Source: a virus
Strand: one strand, 5' to 3'
Length of the DNA: 32,274 bases
IMG/VR virus record: IMGVR_UViG_3300024520_000037
Span: 1-32,274 of that record
Shown here in pieces: positions 22,052-28,625 of this stretch (its first letter is position 1; each line of letters starts with the position of its first letter). The notes beneath the pieces are model-generated. The model was not told where the DNA came from, ran no database searches, and worked only from the letters and a program-made list of their open reading frames with translations. The translations under genes were made by a program, and so were the position numbers.

Positions 22052-22335
22052 ACCTATTAGAATTTGATAATCATGATCCTATTTGGAACGAATCAGAACG
22101 TGCCTTGATATATGAAAACGGTCGGCAGAAAGGTTTACAAGAAGGCAGGACATTGTGTTTCCAGAAGATTATGATAACTAGAGTTTCAAGTTATAACGAA
22201 GGGATAAAGCAGGGGGCAAAAGCATTGGCTAAGGAACTAGAAGATCAAGCTATTATATATATTAGCCCTGATTTAAGAACAGATCTAATTAACGCTATAG
22301 AAAGACAATTTAGAAATAGTATTGTGGGTGAGTGA
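22048..22335 (+). CDS. 95-aa hypothetical protein
   Basis: A soluble helical protein with ESERALIYENGRQKGLQEGR near the N-terminus, a Gly/Gln-rich helix typical of an amphipathic coiled coil, and a C-terminal DLRTDLINAIERQFR helix. GGTGGAG precedes its ATG, which overlaps the previous stop. No family recognised. The same junction sequence GGGTGAGTGATGA that starts the 21737 gene also ends this one, hinting at gene-cassette duplication. Confidence 0.5.
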   Translation: MNLLEFDNHDPIWNESERALIYENGRQKGLQEGRTLCFQKIMITRVSSYNEGIKQGAKALAKELEDQAIIYISPDLRTDLINAIERQFRNSIVGE

Positions 22336-22550
22336 TGATAGTTATACATAATATTGTGGGTATTTTAATCTATTTGATTATTGTTATTTTATTTTTTTCA
22401 GCAAATTATATTTTTTTTGAGGCTTTAAAGGTCTTTTATATGATTGGGGATGGGTTTATTTTTAAAATATTTTTATTTGCTTTTTGGGTTATTTTTAATA
22501 TGCTGATGATCTTATTTTTTATACAACAAATTATGACTTACTTTAAATGA
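22335..22550 (+). CDS. Small membrane protein, two helices
   Basis: A 71-aa, very hydrophobic protein with two or three membrane helices: IVGILIYLIIVILFFSANYIFF (residues 6-27) and a second long stretch from about residue 44 to 68 (IFLFAFWVIFNMLMILFF inside it). ATG overlaps the stop of the previous gene by one base. Early position argues against a holin; envelope exclusion or host takeover is more likely, without direct evidence. Confidence 0.5.
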   Translation: MIVIHNIVGILIYLIIVILFFSANYIFFEALKVFYMIGDGFIFKIFLFAFWVIFNMLMILFFIQQIMTYFK

Positions 22551-22567
22551 AGGGGGAAGGAATAAAG

Positions 22568-22789
22568 ATGAAGATTGAATTTTTAGAATGTTGTGATATC
22601 CCTAAAATTATTATATGCACTTTTGAAAAGGATATTTCAGATGTGGCGAATGATAACGATACAATCGGCCTGGAATGCAAGCAATGTGGGACATTTCTAG
22701 AAACTTGGCCTGAGGTTGAATTACATAAGCTGTCAGCCCTTTGGAATAAAAAAGTATTAGCTAAACGAAGTGAGGAAAATAAATCATGA
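22568..22789 (+). CDS. Lar-like zinc-ribbon protein
   Basis: The start at 22568 has AAGGA seven bases upstream; an ATG at 22547 lacks one. The 73-aa product shows CC at residues 8-9, CKQCG at about 38-42 and LHKLSALWNKK near residue 62, the Cys pair / Cys pair / W-N order of Lar-type proteins. It resembles the proteins at 24189 and 26955 in starting with a Cys-Cys pair. Stop overlaps the next ATG. Role in counter-defence inferred. Confidence 0.5.
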   Translation: MKIEFLECCDIPKIIICTFEKDISDVANDNDTIGLECKQCGTFLETWPEVELHKLSALWNKKVLAKRSEENKS

Positions 22790-22977
22790 ACAATGACTTT
22801 AACAACCAGATCGATAGTATGATAAAAAGCGCAAGAAATGCGGGGTTTAATACTGCGATATTAGAGGTTATAAAAATATTAGATTCAGGGGCCGAAATAT
22901 TTGATAAAGGCAAACTGATGGATAGAGTATCAGCTTTGCTCAAGGATTATGATGACAACCTTACTGCTAACAATTAA
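22786..22977 (+). CDS. 63-aa hypothetical protein
   Basis: A soluble helical protein (FNNQIDSMIKSARNAGF, then AILEVIKILDSGAE and DRVSALLKDYDDN). No motif recognised. It overlaps the Lar-like gene upstream by four bases and the 44-aa gene downstream by 26, as expected in a tightly packed early operon. Confidence 0.5.
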   Translation: MNNDFNNQIDSMIKSARNAGFNTAILEVIKILDSGAEIFDKGKLMDRVSALLKDYDDNLTANN

Positions 22978-23086
22978 CAATAAAAGAATCGGTATTAAAC
23001 TGAACAAAGCGCAAGCGCATAAACTCGCGTGTAAAATAGTATTTGAGGATGGTTTTTTAAATAAACTTAAAGAGGTGATGAAATGA
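22952..23086 (+). CDS. 44-aa hypothetical protein
   Basis: A short frame overlapping the end of the previous gene, with AAGGA five bases before the ATG at 22952. The product is basic and helical: TINNKRIGIKLNKAQAHKLA, then VFEDGFLNKLKEVMK. The stop TGA overlaps the next ATG, supporting translation. No family recognised. Confidence 0.5.
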   Translation: MTTLLLTINNKRIGIKLNKAQAHKLACKIVFEDGFLNKLKEVMK

Positions 23087-23403
23087 GTGATGAAGTTGAG
23101 GGAGTCTTAAATTTAGGATCAAGCTATACGATGATACCTAAAACCTTTAGCTGCTGCGGCGAAGTTGAACTAAAGATAGGATATGTCTTAGATAAAAAAG
23201 ATGATATCGGAATATCTATTTTTCTTATATGCCCTGAGTGTAGAAAAACTATGAATATTATTGATAATCTAAATCAATTTCATTATTTAGACGGATACAA
23301 ATACCCTAAAGATTTTGAACCTAGAAAAGACGGAGAAATGATTACTTATAATATGCGATATTTACAAAGGAGATGGGAAAATGAATGCGACATGCGGATG
23401 TAA
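23083..23403 (+). CDS. Zinc-ribbon protein, early operon
   Basis: A 106-aa protein with GAGGTG seven bases before ATG. CCGE at residues 24-27 and CPECRKT at about 50-56 form two Cys pairs separated by about 25 residues, the spacing of a zinc ribbon, with beta strands between (ELKIGYVLD, IGISIFLIC). It lacks the W-N close of its neighbours but ends in RRWENECD. Partner of the Lar-like set by location; function unknown. Confidence 0.5.
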   Translation: MSDEVEGVLNLGSSYTMIPKTFSCCGEVELKIGYVLDKKDDIGISIFLICPECRKTMNIIDNLNQFHYLDGYKYPKDFEPRKDGEMITYNMRYLQRRWENECDMRM

Positions 23404-23575
23404 ACTTAACCCTAAAACAGAAATTGATGTTTATACAAAAATTAATCTGAGGTTTGAGACTAAACGATTTTTGTGGTGGAAAGATACTTTCTATTATAAA
23501 GAGATTAAATACTATTGTCGGCTTTGCGATGAATTGGTTTGGAAAGAAACTGATTATAGAAATATTAAAGATTAA
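23381..23575 (+). CDS. Zinc-ribbon protein, 64 aa
   Basis: AAGGAG stands nine bases before ATG, and the start lies 23 bases inside the previous gene. CGC at residues 5-7 and CRLC at about 46-49 frame an aromatic beta-rich segment (LRFETKRFLWWKDTFYYKEIKYY). Looks like a small zinc-binding beta protein. A copy of its 3' end is found after the gene at 23930 (see findings). Confidence 0.5.
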   Translation: MNATCGCKLNPKTEIDVYTKINLRFETKRFLWWKDTFYYKEIKYYCRLCDELVWKETDYRNIKD

Positions 23576-23576
23576 T

Positions 23577-23603
23577 GTGAAATCAATAAAAGAAATAAAA
23601 TGA
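23577..23603 (+). pseudogene. Eight-codon relic of the 24189-type gene
   Basis: GTG AAA TCA ATA AAA GAA ATA AAA TGA reads MKSIKEIK, matching the start MKSKSIKEIS of the gene at 24189. The bases before it also match those before that gene. A remnant of a duplication that was cut short. Confidence 0.45.
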
Positions 23604-23615
23604 GGAGAAATCAAA

Positions 23616-23918
23616 ATGATTAATATAGAATATAAATTAGAAACATGTCGTTTTTGCAGAGAACGATATAAAGATAAGCCTTATTTCAGTTTAAAACCTG
23701 CGGTAACTATGGAATATAATATGAGAGGGCAAGAAGAGGAAACAATAGCTATTTTCTGTAAAAGGCACCCTTATAATTATATTAGTGAAATGGGGTTTCA
23801 AGTCGGGGAACAAACTTTAGAATGGGGCGTTAAAGAATGGAACGTAAGAAATCAAATAAATCTCAACAAGGATGAATCAAAGAAAATGTGGGATGAGTCT
23901 ATTAAGAAAGAAAATTAG
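23616..23918 (+). CDS. Lar-like zinc-ribbon protein (paralogue A)
   Basis: A 100-aa protein with AGGAG before ATG. Cys pair CRFC at residues 11-14, a third Cys with FCKRHP near 48-53, then LEWGVKEWNVRN (about 69-80), the Trp-Asn close of Lar-type proteins. It is a clear tandem paralogue of the gene at 23930, sharing DKPYFSLKPAV / DKPSFSLKPAV and CKRHP. The basic C-terminal 20 residues are extra. Inferred counter-defence role. Confidence 0.55.
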   Translation: MINIEYKLETCRFCRERYKDKPYFSLKPAVTMEYNMRGQEEETIAIFCKRHPYNYISEMGFQVGEQTLEWGVKEWNVRNQINLNKDESKKMWDESIKKEN

Positions 23919-23929
23919 GAGAAATTAAA

Positions 23930-24163
23930 ATGATTGTTCTAGATTATAAATTAAATACATGTAAAATATGTCGTGAAAAGCATATCGATAAACCTAGCTT
24001 TAGTTTAAAACCTGCGGTTATTATTGAATATAATACGATGGGGTTAGAGGAGGAAAGGCTTTCAATTTTTTGCAAAAGACATCCGTCTAATTTTGTTAGT
24101 GACATGGGATATCGGATTACTGATATTTCTGGGGCAGTTGAAGAGTGGAATGGAAAAAATTGA
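23930..24163 (+). CDS. Lar-like zinc-ribbon protein (paralogue B)
   Basis: A 77-aa protein with the same order as paralogue A: CKIC at residues 11-14, DKPSFSLKPAV, FCKRHPSN, then GAVEEWNGKN at the very end. TAGGAG precedes ATG, and the 12-base gap upstream matches the sequence ahead of paralogue A. Similarity is roughly half of all positions by eye, so the duplication is not recent. Confidence 0.55.
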   Translation: MIVLDYKLNTCKICREKHIDKPSFSLKPAVIIEYNTMGLEEERLSIFCKRHPSNFVSDMGYRITDISGAVEEWNGKN

Positions 24164-24188
24164 ATTATAGAAATATTAAGGAGTAATG

Positions 24189-24503
24189 ATGAAATCAAAA
24201 TCAATAAAAGAAATATCGGAATGTTGTGAACAATTACCATATTTAACATATGAACGAGATGCTCTCATCTTAAAATGTTTTAAATGTGATAGGGCCGTTT
24301 GTTTAATGAAAAACTTCTCTAATGCAATGAAATCAGATTGCAGTGGGTTTGTTCAGGAAGATTTGGGCATCCCATTAAATAAAATTATAGAAGTATGGAA
24401 TTATAGAATGTCATTAGATTTAGAGCTTGGACTTTCATGTTACATGATTAATGAACATACAGGTGAACTAGAAAGCACGGGCGCAACAACAAAATTGTTA
24501 TAA
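24189..24503 (+). CDS. Lar-like zinc-ribbon protein
   Basis: Two ATG stand in tandem; the second (24189) has GGAG at the better spacing. The product of 104 aa has CC at residues 12-13, CFKCDRAVC at about 30-38 and IPLNKIIEVWNYR near 61-73, the Lar-type order, plus a 30-residue acidic tail with one further Cys. Paralogous in layout to the proteins at 22568 and 26955. Confidence 0.5.
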   Translation: MKSKSIKEISECCEQLPYLTYERDALILKCFKCDRAVCLMKNFSNAMKSDCSGFVQEDLGIPLNKIIEVWNYRMSLDLELGLSCYMINEHTGELESTGATTKLL

Positions 24504-24542
24504 ACATTAGCGCGGGAAAGGTATGTTATTTTAAGGAGTTAA

Positions 24543-24731
24543 ATGAAACTACAATCACTAAGACTTAAAACAGCTAGAGATCTCAAAGGATGGACGCTAA
24601 GAGAAGCTGCTTTTAATCTGAAAATGGATCATTCGGAATTGGGTCTATTAGAAGCTAATATGAGAAAGATTCAATCTAAAGAAATTGACCAAATATCAAA
24701 GGTTTATGATATTCCTAGAAATTGGTTTTGA
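24543..24731 (+). CDS. Small Xre/Cro-type HTH regulator
   Basis: A 62-aa protein made of one helix-turn-helix domain: LRLKTARDLKGWTLREAAFNLKMDHSELGLLEANMRKI, then a fourth and fifth helix with ISKVYDIPRNWF. This is the layout of Cro and phage Xre proteins. AAGGAG stands six bases before ATG. It is the last gene of the rightward early operon, and its end overlaps by 28 bases the end of the convergent minus-strand operon. A Cro-like or antirepressor role is possible. Confidence 0.65.
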   Translation: MKLQSLRLKTARDLKGWTLREAAFNLKMDHSELGLLEANMRKIQSKEIDQISKVYDIPRNWF

Positions 24732-25051
24732 ATCTTTATTTCAAGATCTTCAATATTTTTGATAAGGCTGGATATTAATCTACATCCCAAGAATGTAGCA
24801 TATTTAGAAGATTTTGAATAATACATTGACTCGTATAAATTCTGAGGGAATTGTATTATTCCATTAATGCTGAAATTTTTGATAATAATAGGGGTATAAT
24901 AATCGTTTGATCTTTTTATACCTAAATGAAATCTAAAACCTCTAAATTCTATTCCTTTTACATATTGATAATCTCCAGAGCAATTTGGACATAAAGGAAT
25001 CATCGGTAAAATGAATTTATTGTGCTTTTTACACTCTATACAATATTTCAT
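24704..25051 (-). CDS. Hypothetical protein with N-terminal zinc ribbon
   Basis: A 115-aa protein, last of the minus-strand early operon. CIECKKH at residues 4-10 and CPNC at about 21-24 make a zinc ribbon, followed by a beta/alpha domain with GFRFHLGIKRSNDYYTPIII and a helical end. The start overlaps the previous stop (ATGA). Its 3' end runs 28 bases into the oppositely oriented HTH gene. No family recognised. Confidence 0.5.
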   Translation of the reverse strand: MKYCIECKKHNKFILPMIPLCPNCSGDYQYVKGIEFRGFRFHLGIKRSNDYYTPIIIKNFSINGIIQFPQNLYESMYYSKSSKYATFLGCRLISSLIKNIEDLEIKIQNQFLGIS

Positions 25052-25377
25052 ATTGATAAATGATCTAGTATATTAGCCCTTTTATGAAAAGGGGGGTTGT
25101 TATTATTTATGTCTAAATAATGCAGTGTATTTACAATAGCGTTAAAAATATCATAATTATTTAATTTAACATTTATTGTGTTTCCTCCTACAGACATTCT
25201 TTCTTTAATTAGATTTTGTAAATATTTTGATTCAATTTTTATCTCTATATCATCATTCAATAATAAATAAAAATTGTTTAAATGATCCTTTCGGTATGAA
25301 TACTCTTTTATATTTTTAATGTTCCACACTAAAATATTTACTATTTTTAAATAATAATAACCGCGCTCAATTATCAT
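25048..25377 (-). CDS. 109-aa hypothetical protein
   Basis: A protein rich in Asn, Ile and Tyr with several beta strands and helices (YYYLKIVNILVWNIKNI; IEIKIESKYLQNLIKERM; NYDIFNAIVNTLHYLDIN). No Cys pairs. Start and stop both overlap neighbours by four bases, which supports a real gene in a translation-coupled operon. Role unknown. Confidence 0.5.
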   Translation of the reverse strand: MIIERGYYYLKIVNILVWNIKNIKEYSYRKDHLNNFYLLLNDDIEIKIESKYLQNLIKERMSVGGNTINVKLNNYDIFNAIVNTLHYLDINNNNPPFHKRANILDHLSI

Positions 25378-25625
25378 ACAATCTCCTTTTCTGAATTGAA
25401 TTTGTTAACTAAGTTAAACCAATCTTCAATAACTTCTATTAATGTTGAGGTGCCATGTAAAATATTAATATCTATACATGATTCACATCCAAACATAGAA
25501 AAATCATTATGATAGAAATCATCATTTTCTATAAAAAAACAAACTTTTTCAGCGCATTTAGGGCACCTAGTTAAATCATAACTATCAACGCAGGTTAAAG
25601 CCTTTGTTAATTCGTTCAGTTTCAT
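25374..25625 (-). CDS. Zinc-ribbon protein with Trp close
   Basis: An 83-aa protein with CPKCAEKVC (about residues 21-29) and CESC (about 49-52) around an aromatic acidic loop, then LIEVIEDWFNLVNKF near the end. The arrangement resembles the Lar-like set on the plus strand, with W-F-N in place of W-N. Start overlaps the previous stop. Its presence on the opposite strand shows that the family is spread over two operons. Confidence 0.5.
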   Translation of the reverse strand: MKLNELTKALTCVDSYDLTRCPKCAEKVCFFIENDDFYHNDFSMFGCESCIDINILHGTSTLIEVIEDWFNLVNKFNSEKEIV

Positions 25626-25900
25626 TTATAGCCTTTAAGTAAAGTTAAACCATTTAATTGAGATTTAATATCGCCAAATATGCTATCGAAAGCTGCTTTT
25701 GCTGCTGCATCTGCTGCTGCTTCTCCTGCTGCTTGTTTTTCTTGGGAAGAATCAGATAGCCCTAGCGTTTCTAAGATTTTACGATAAGATCTATATGTTA
25801 TTTCATCCTGGGCGAGTAATAAACTTAGTGCGTCCTCTGCTCCTTCAAAATAACATGCTGTTTTTTGTGATTCAATTTCAGTGGTAAAATTAGGTTTCAT
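25622..25900 (-). CDS. 92-aa hypothetical protein with an Ala-rich helix
   Basis: The start at 25900 is chosen because GGTGAGG stands nine bases upstream; a GTG at 25915 is possible. Residues 1-55 are polar (TEIESQKTACYFEGAEDALSLLLAQDEITYRS), then comes an alanine-rich helix (AAGEAAADAAAKAAFD) and a hydrophobic end. The start lies within the last bases of the upstream gene. Family not recognised. Confidence 0.5.
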   Translation of the reverse strand: MKPNFTTEIESQKTACYFEGAEDALSLLLAQDEITYRSYRKILETLGLSDSSQEKQAAGEAAADAAAKAAFDSIFGDIKSQLNGLTLLKGYK

Positions 25901-26150
25901 TATTAACAACCTCACCCAGTTTATTTTTACAGATGTTAACTATTTTTTTAAAAAAGTCTTTTTCAATCTCTTCTTTTTTCATCTCTTCATTTATTAAATT
26001 GCGTTGCTCCTTAAAAAATGAATGTATATTGATGCCGTTTAAAGATGAATTGTTATCATATTTCCCTATATAGTATATATAAATATCAAGAAATTCATTT
26101 AAGTCTACCAGTTGCGTACTTGTAAATGTTTGGTGTTGTTTTGTGTTCAT
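25890..26150 (-). CDS. 86-aa hypothetical protein
   Basis: First gene of the minus-strand operon, with AGGA nine bases before ATG. A soluble helical protein with LVDLNEFLDIYIYYIGKY and a charged KEEIEKDFFKKIVNICKNKL stretch. No motif recognised. Expression is from the TTGACACGACA promoter at 26185-26212. Confidence 0.5.
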   Translation of the reverse strand: MNTKQHQTFTSTQLVDLNEFLDIYIYYIGKYDNNSSLNGINIHSFFKEQRNLINEEMKKEEIEKDFFKKIVNICKNKLGEVVNNET

Positions 26151-26184
26151 TTTTAAATCCTCACAGATAAATTAATATAATTAT

Positions 26185-26212
26185 AGAATATCATATATTA
26201 TTGTCGTGTCAA
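26185..26212 (-). promoter_or_regulatory. Leftward early promoter with the TTGACACGACA element
   Basis: On the minus strand: -35 TTGACA (26207-26212), 16-base spacer as in two of the sister promoters, -10 TATTCT (26185-26190). A perfect TATAAT occurs five bases further on (26180-26185) but at a 21-base spacing. It heads the five-gene minus-strand operon. Confidence 0.6.
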
Positions 26213-26248
26213 GAGGTTTATTTAATAAATATCAATTGTTTTCTAATG

Positions 26249-26289
26249 TTAAATCAATCATTGATTTAAAAGGGGAAGTTTGGGATAAT
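26249..26289 (+). promoter_or_regulatory. Promoter and 21-bp palindrome before the small terminase
   Basis: TTAAATCAAT (26249-26258), one central C, ATTGATTTAA (26260-26269): a perfect inverted repeat. The right arm contains a -35-like TTGATT (26261-26266) followed after 17 bases by GATAAT (26284-26289). A protein on the palindrome would block or activate the packaging operon. A packaging-site role is also possible. Confidence 0.55.
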
Positions 26290-26327
26290 AGTTTCCTTCT
26301 GTTAAAAACAATTAGGTAGGTGTACAC

Positions 26328-26897
26328 GTGGGCTATTATAAAAAAGATCCAAACTACAATCCAAACACGCAAACTTATGAAAAGTTTGATAAATTATTAG
26401 AAAAGATTAAATTGCATATTCCAGTTCAAACCAGTTTAAACCTCATAGGAATGAGTCGTTTTTGCTTAGACAAATTATTACATAATGATGATGATCGACG
26501 CGCGAAATATTATGAGGCTAGGGCTAGATCAGAAAGCAATCTAACTATGCGTATTGTTGAGATGGCAAACAACGAAAAACGTCCAGATCCTAAACCATTA
26601 CAATGGTTGCTGTCTAAAACAAACCCTGGCACCTATGGCAAGTTCAGGGATGATCATGTGCCTGTTAACCTGTCGAATGAAACTAGGGAAGCGCTAGACA
26701 AGGCAGAATTGCCACAGGATAAGATTAAAGTCTTGGCTGACGCTGTTATGGATAAATCGCTTGATCTGTTGGTTGCTGAACGTTTAGCCGCTTTAATACG
26801 ACAAGCACACCCTGAATTAAAATTAGAGGGCAACTTGTCCTTTGATACTTTGATTGATGTTCCAGATAATAGCCGTTTAAATAAACTCAAAGATTAA
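26328..26897 (+). CDS. Terminase small subunit (probable)
   Basis: A 189-aa protein starting at GTG (AGGTAGG upstream), directly before the large-terminase block. The N-terminal part has a helical region with a possible helix-turn-helix, IPVQTSLNLIGMSRFCLDKLLHNDDD, followed by RRAKYYEARARSESNLTMRIVEM and the WLLSKTNPGTYGKFR segment often found in small terminase proteins that recruit phage DNA. The C-terminus is acidic and helical, for contact with the large subunit. By analogy with P22 gp3 a pac site would lie within or near this gene. Followed by a strong early-type promoter and one small gene before terL. Confidence 0.7.
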   Translation: MGYYKKDPNYNPNTQTYEKFDKLLEKIKLHIPVQTSLNLIGMSRFCLDKLLHNDDDRRAKYYEARARSESNLTMRIVEMANNEKRPDPKPLQWLLSKTNPGTYGKFRDDHVPVNLSNETREALDKAELPQDKIKVLADAVMDKSLDLLVAERLAALIRQAHPELKLEGNLSFDTLIDVPDNSRLNKLKD

Positions 26898-26926
26898 TTG
26901 ACACGACACATTATATACAACATAAT
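26898..26926 (+). promoter_or_regulatory. Rightward promoter with the TTGACACGACA element
   Basis: -35 TTGACA (26898-26903), 17-base spacer, -10 CATAAT (26921-26926), one base after the stop of the small-terminase gene. It would drive the small zinc protein and may reach terL. Fourth copy of the shared element. Confidence 0.65.
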
Positions 26927-26954
26927 TGTTCTTTTATTGTAAAGAGGAATTAAT

Positions 26955-27149
26955 ATGCTTAGTGAGAAAGAAAAGAATATTCTCTGTTGCGGAATGCTAC
27001 CTATATTTAAAGTTTCAGAAAATCTCCCTTTTTTAAAGTGTCAAAAATGTGATAAATCTTTATGTATTGAAGGTCAAAACCCTCTATTTATTATAGAGGC
27101 ATGGACTAATTATGATTTTTTTAAAGAAAAAATGAACGGCGGTTCTTAA
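26955..27149 (+). CDS. Lar-like zinc-ribbon protein between the terminase genes
   Basis: A 64-aa protein with GAGG before ATG, CCG at residues 11-13, CQKCDKSLC at about 29-37 and LFIIEAWTNYD near 44-54. It has the same layout as the early-operon proteins at 22568 and 24189, yet sits between the small and large terminase genes under its own early-type promoter, so it is a moron. Inferred to act early, in counter-defence. Confidence 0.5.
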   Translation: MLSEKEKNILCCGMLPIFKVSENLPFLKCQKCDKSLCIEGQNPLFIIEAWTNYDFFKEKMNGGS

Positions 27150-27181
27150 AATAGTTTTTTCTTTATGGGTTCAGCTATAGA

Positions 27182-27197
27182 TCTAAATAGACAATAA
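27182..27197 (+). promoter_or_regulatory. Late-region motif before the large terminase
   Basis: TCTAAATAGACAATAA, identical over 16 bases to 8028-8043 ahead of the tailspike. Here the left palindrome arm is only partly kept (GATCT instead of TGTCT). It ends 12 bases before the terL ATG. Confidence 0.45.
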
Positions 27198-27209
27198 TAA
27201 TGAGGAAGA

Positions 27210-28625
27210 ATGTCCGAACAGACAATTTTAAGAGCGCAAGCGGGTAAACAATCAGATTTTCTAGCAAATCCGGCTGATATTGTTATTTATGGTGGTGCTG
27301 CTGGGGGCGGGAAAACCTATGGTGTTCTTTTGGATGCTCTTCGACATCTCGCTAAACTTAAAAATATCAATATGGCAGCTTTTAGACGAGAAGCCACGGA
27401 TTTAAAGAAACCTGGTGCGATCTGGGATGAATCGAAAAAAATATATCCTTTCGCTGGTGGGCGACCAAATAATCAAGAATTGTCATGGACATTCAATAAG
27501 TCATCGAGAATTAAGTTTTCAGGCTTGCAACATGAAAATGACATGTACGCATGGCAGGGAGCGCAATTAGATGTTTTGTATTTTGATGAGCTAACCCATT
27601 TCACTGAACTACAATTCTGGTATTTGATTGGTCGTCTAAGGTCTGTTTCTGGTCAGATAAAGCCTTATGCAAGAGCCACTTGTAATCCAGAAAACAACTG
27701 GGTGTTTAGCCTTATATCGTGGTGGATTGATGAAAAGGGTTATCCCATCCTCGATAGATCTGGGAAGCTTAGATGGTTTTACAGATATTCCGACAAAATG
27801 TATTGGTTTGATTCTGAAAAAGCAGCAAATAGAGATCTAGCATCTAAAGATCTTAAGAATATTAAGCCCCTATCATTTACATTCATTCCAGCTAACATCA
27901 ATGATAATCCTATCTTGCTCAAGAATAATCCGAATTATTATGCAATGCTGGCTCAATTGCCTGAGCATGAGAAGATAAAATTATTAGATGGTAACTGGCT
28001 ATTTCGTCCTGCTGGTAAGCTTTTCAAAGCGGATGACTTTAAACTTTTTGCTATCAATCCTAGAGAGCCTGATTTAAGAATGATAACTATTGACACTGCT
28101 TCAGAGACAAAGACGGCTAACGATTATACTGTTATGCAAGTTTGGTCAAGATCGAATGGCATATACTTAGAAAAGCAAATCAGGGGAAAGTATGATTTTG
28201 GAGCGCAACTTCAACTGCTAGAATCATTAATATATGAAGTCAAGCCACACTATGTCTCGATTGAAAAAGCCAGTTCGGGCTTTGGCTTGATTACTGAAAT
28301 TAGAAAGCGCACTGCCGTGCCCATTCTTGCTATTTCAAGATCTAAAGATAAGTATTCAAGAGGTTACGAGGCTCAAGGATATGTTAAAGGTGGTTACGTT
28401 TATGTAAATCCACAGGCTGATTATTACACTGACTTTATTTCTGAATGCGCACAATTTTCACCAGAGAATAAAAACAAGTCCGGGGTGCATGATGATCAAG
28501 TTGACCCCATGCTAGATGCAGTGTATTATTTACTTATTCAGAAAATAGGTCAGAATAGACATAAAACACCGGAAATATTGACTAATTATGCAAAAAAACC
28601 CACACAAAGAAGCTCTGTCTTTTGA
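27210..28625 (+). CDS. terL: Terminase large subunit (packaging ATPase and nuclease)
   Basis: A 471-aa protein with GAGGAAG before ATG. ATPase: Walker A GGAAGGGKT (residues 28-36), Walker B LDVLYFDEL (120-128, Asp126-Glu127), coupling motif with CNP (158-160). Nuclease (RNase H-like): TIDTAS (Asp295), IEKASSG (Glu352), HDDQVD (Asp428, Asp429, Asp432). It pumps DNA through the portal and cuts it when the head is full. Length is normal for the family. The portal gene starts 38 bases inside its end. Headful packaging is likely from the P22-type portal, but cannot be shown from sequence. Confidence 0.95.
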   Translation: MSEQTILRAQAGKQSDFLANPADIVIYGGAAGGGKTYGVLLDALRHLAKLKNINMAAFRREATDLKKPGAIWDESKKIYPFAGGRPNNQELSWTFNKSSRIKFSGLQHENDMYAWQGAQLDVLYFDELTHFTELQFWYLIGRLRSVSGQIKPYARATCNPENNWVFSLISWWIDEKGYPILDRSGKLRWFYRYSDKMYWFDSEKAANRDLASKDLKNIKPLSFTFIPANINDNPILLKNNPNYYAMLAQLPEHEKIKLLDGNWLFRPAGKLFKADDFKLFAINPREPDLRMITIDTASETKTANDYTVMQVWSRSNGIYLEKQIRGKYDFGAQLQLLESLIYEVKPHYVSIEKASSGFGLITEIRKRTAVPILAISRSKDKYSRGYEAQGYVKGGYVYVNPQADYYTDFISECAQFSPENKNKSGVHDDQVDPMLDAVYYLLIQKIGQNRHKTPEILTNYAKKPTQRSSVF

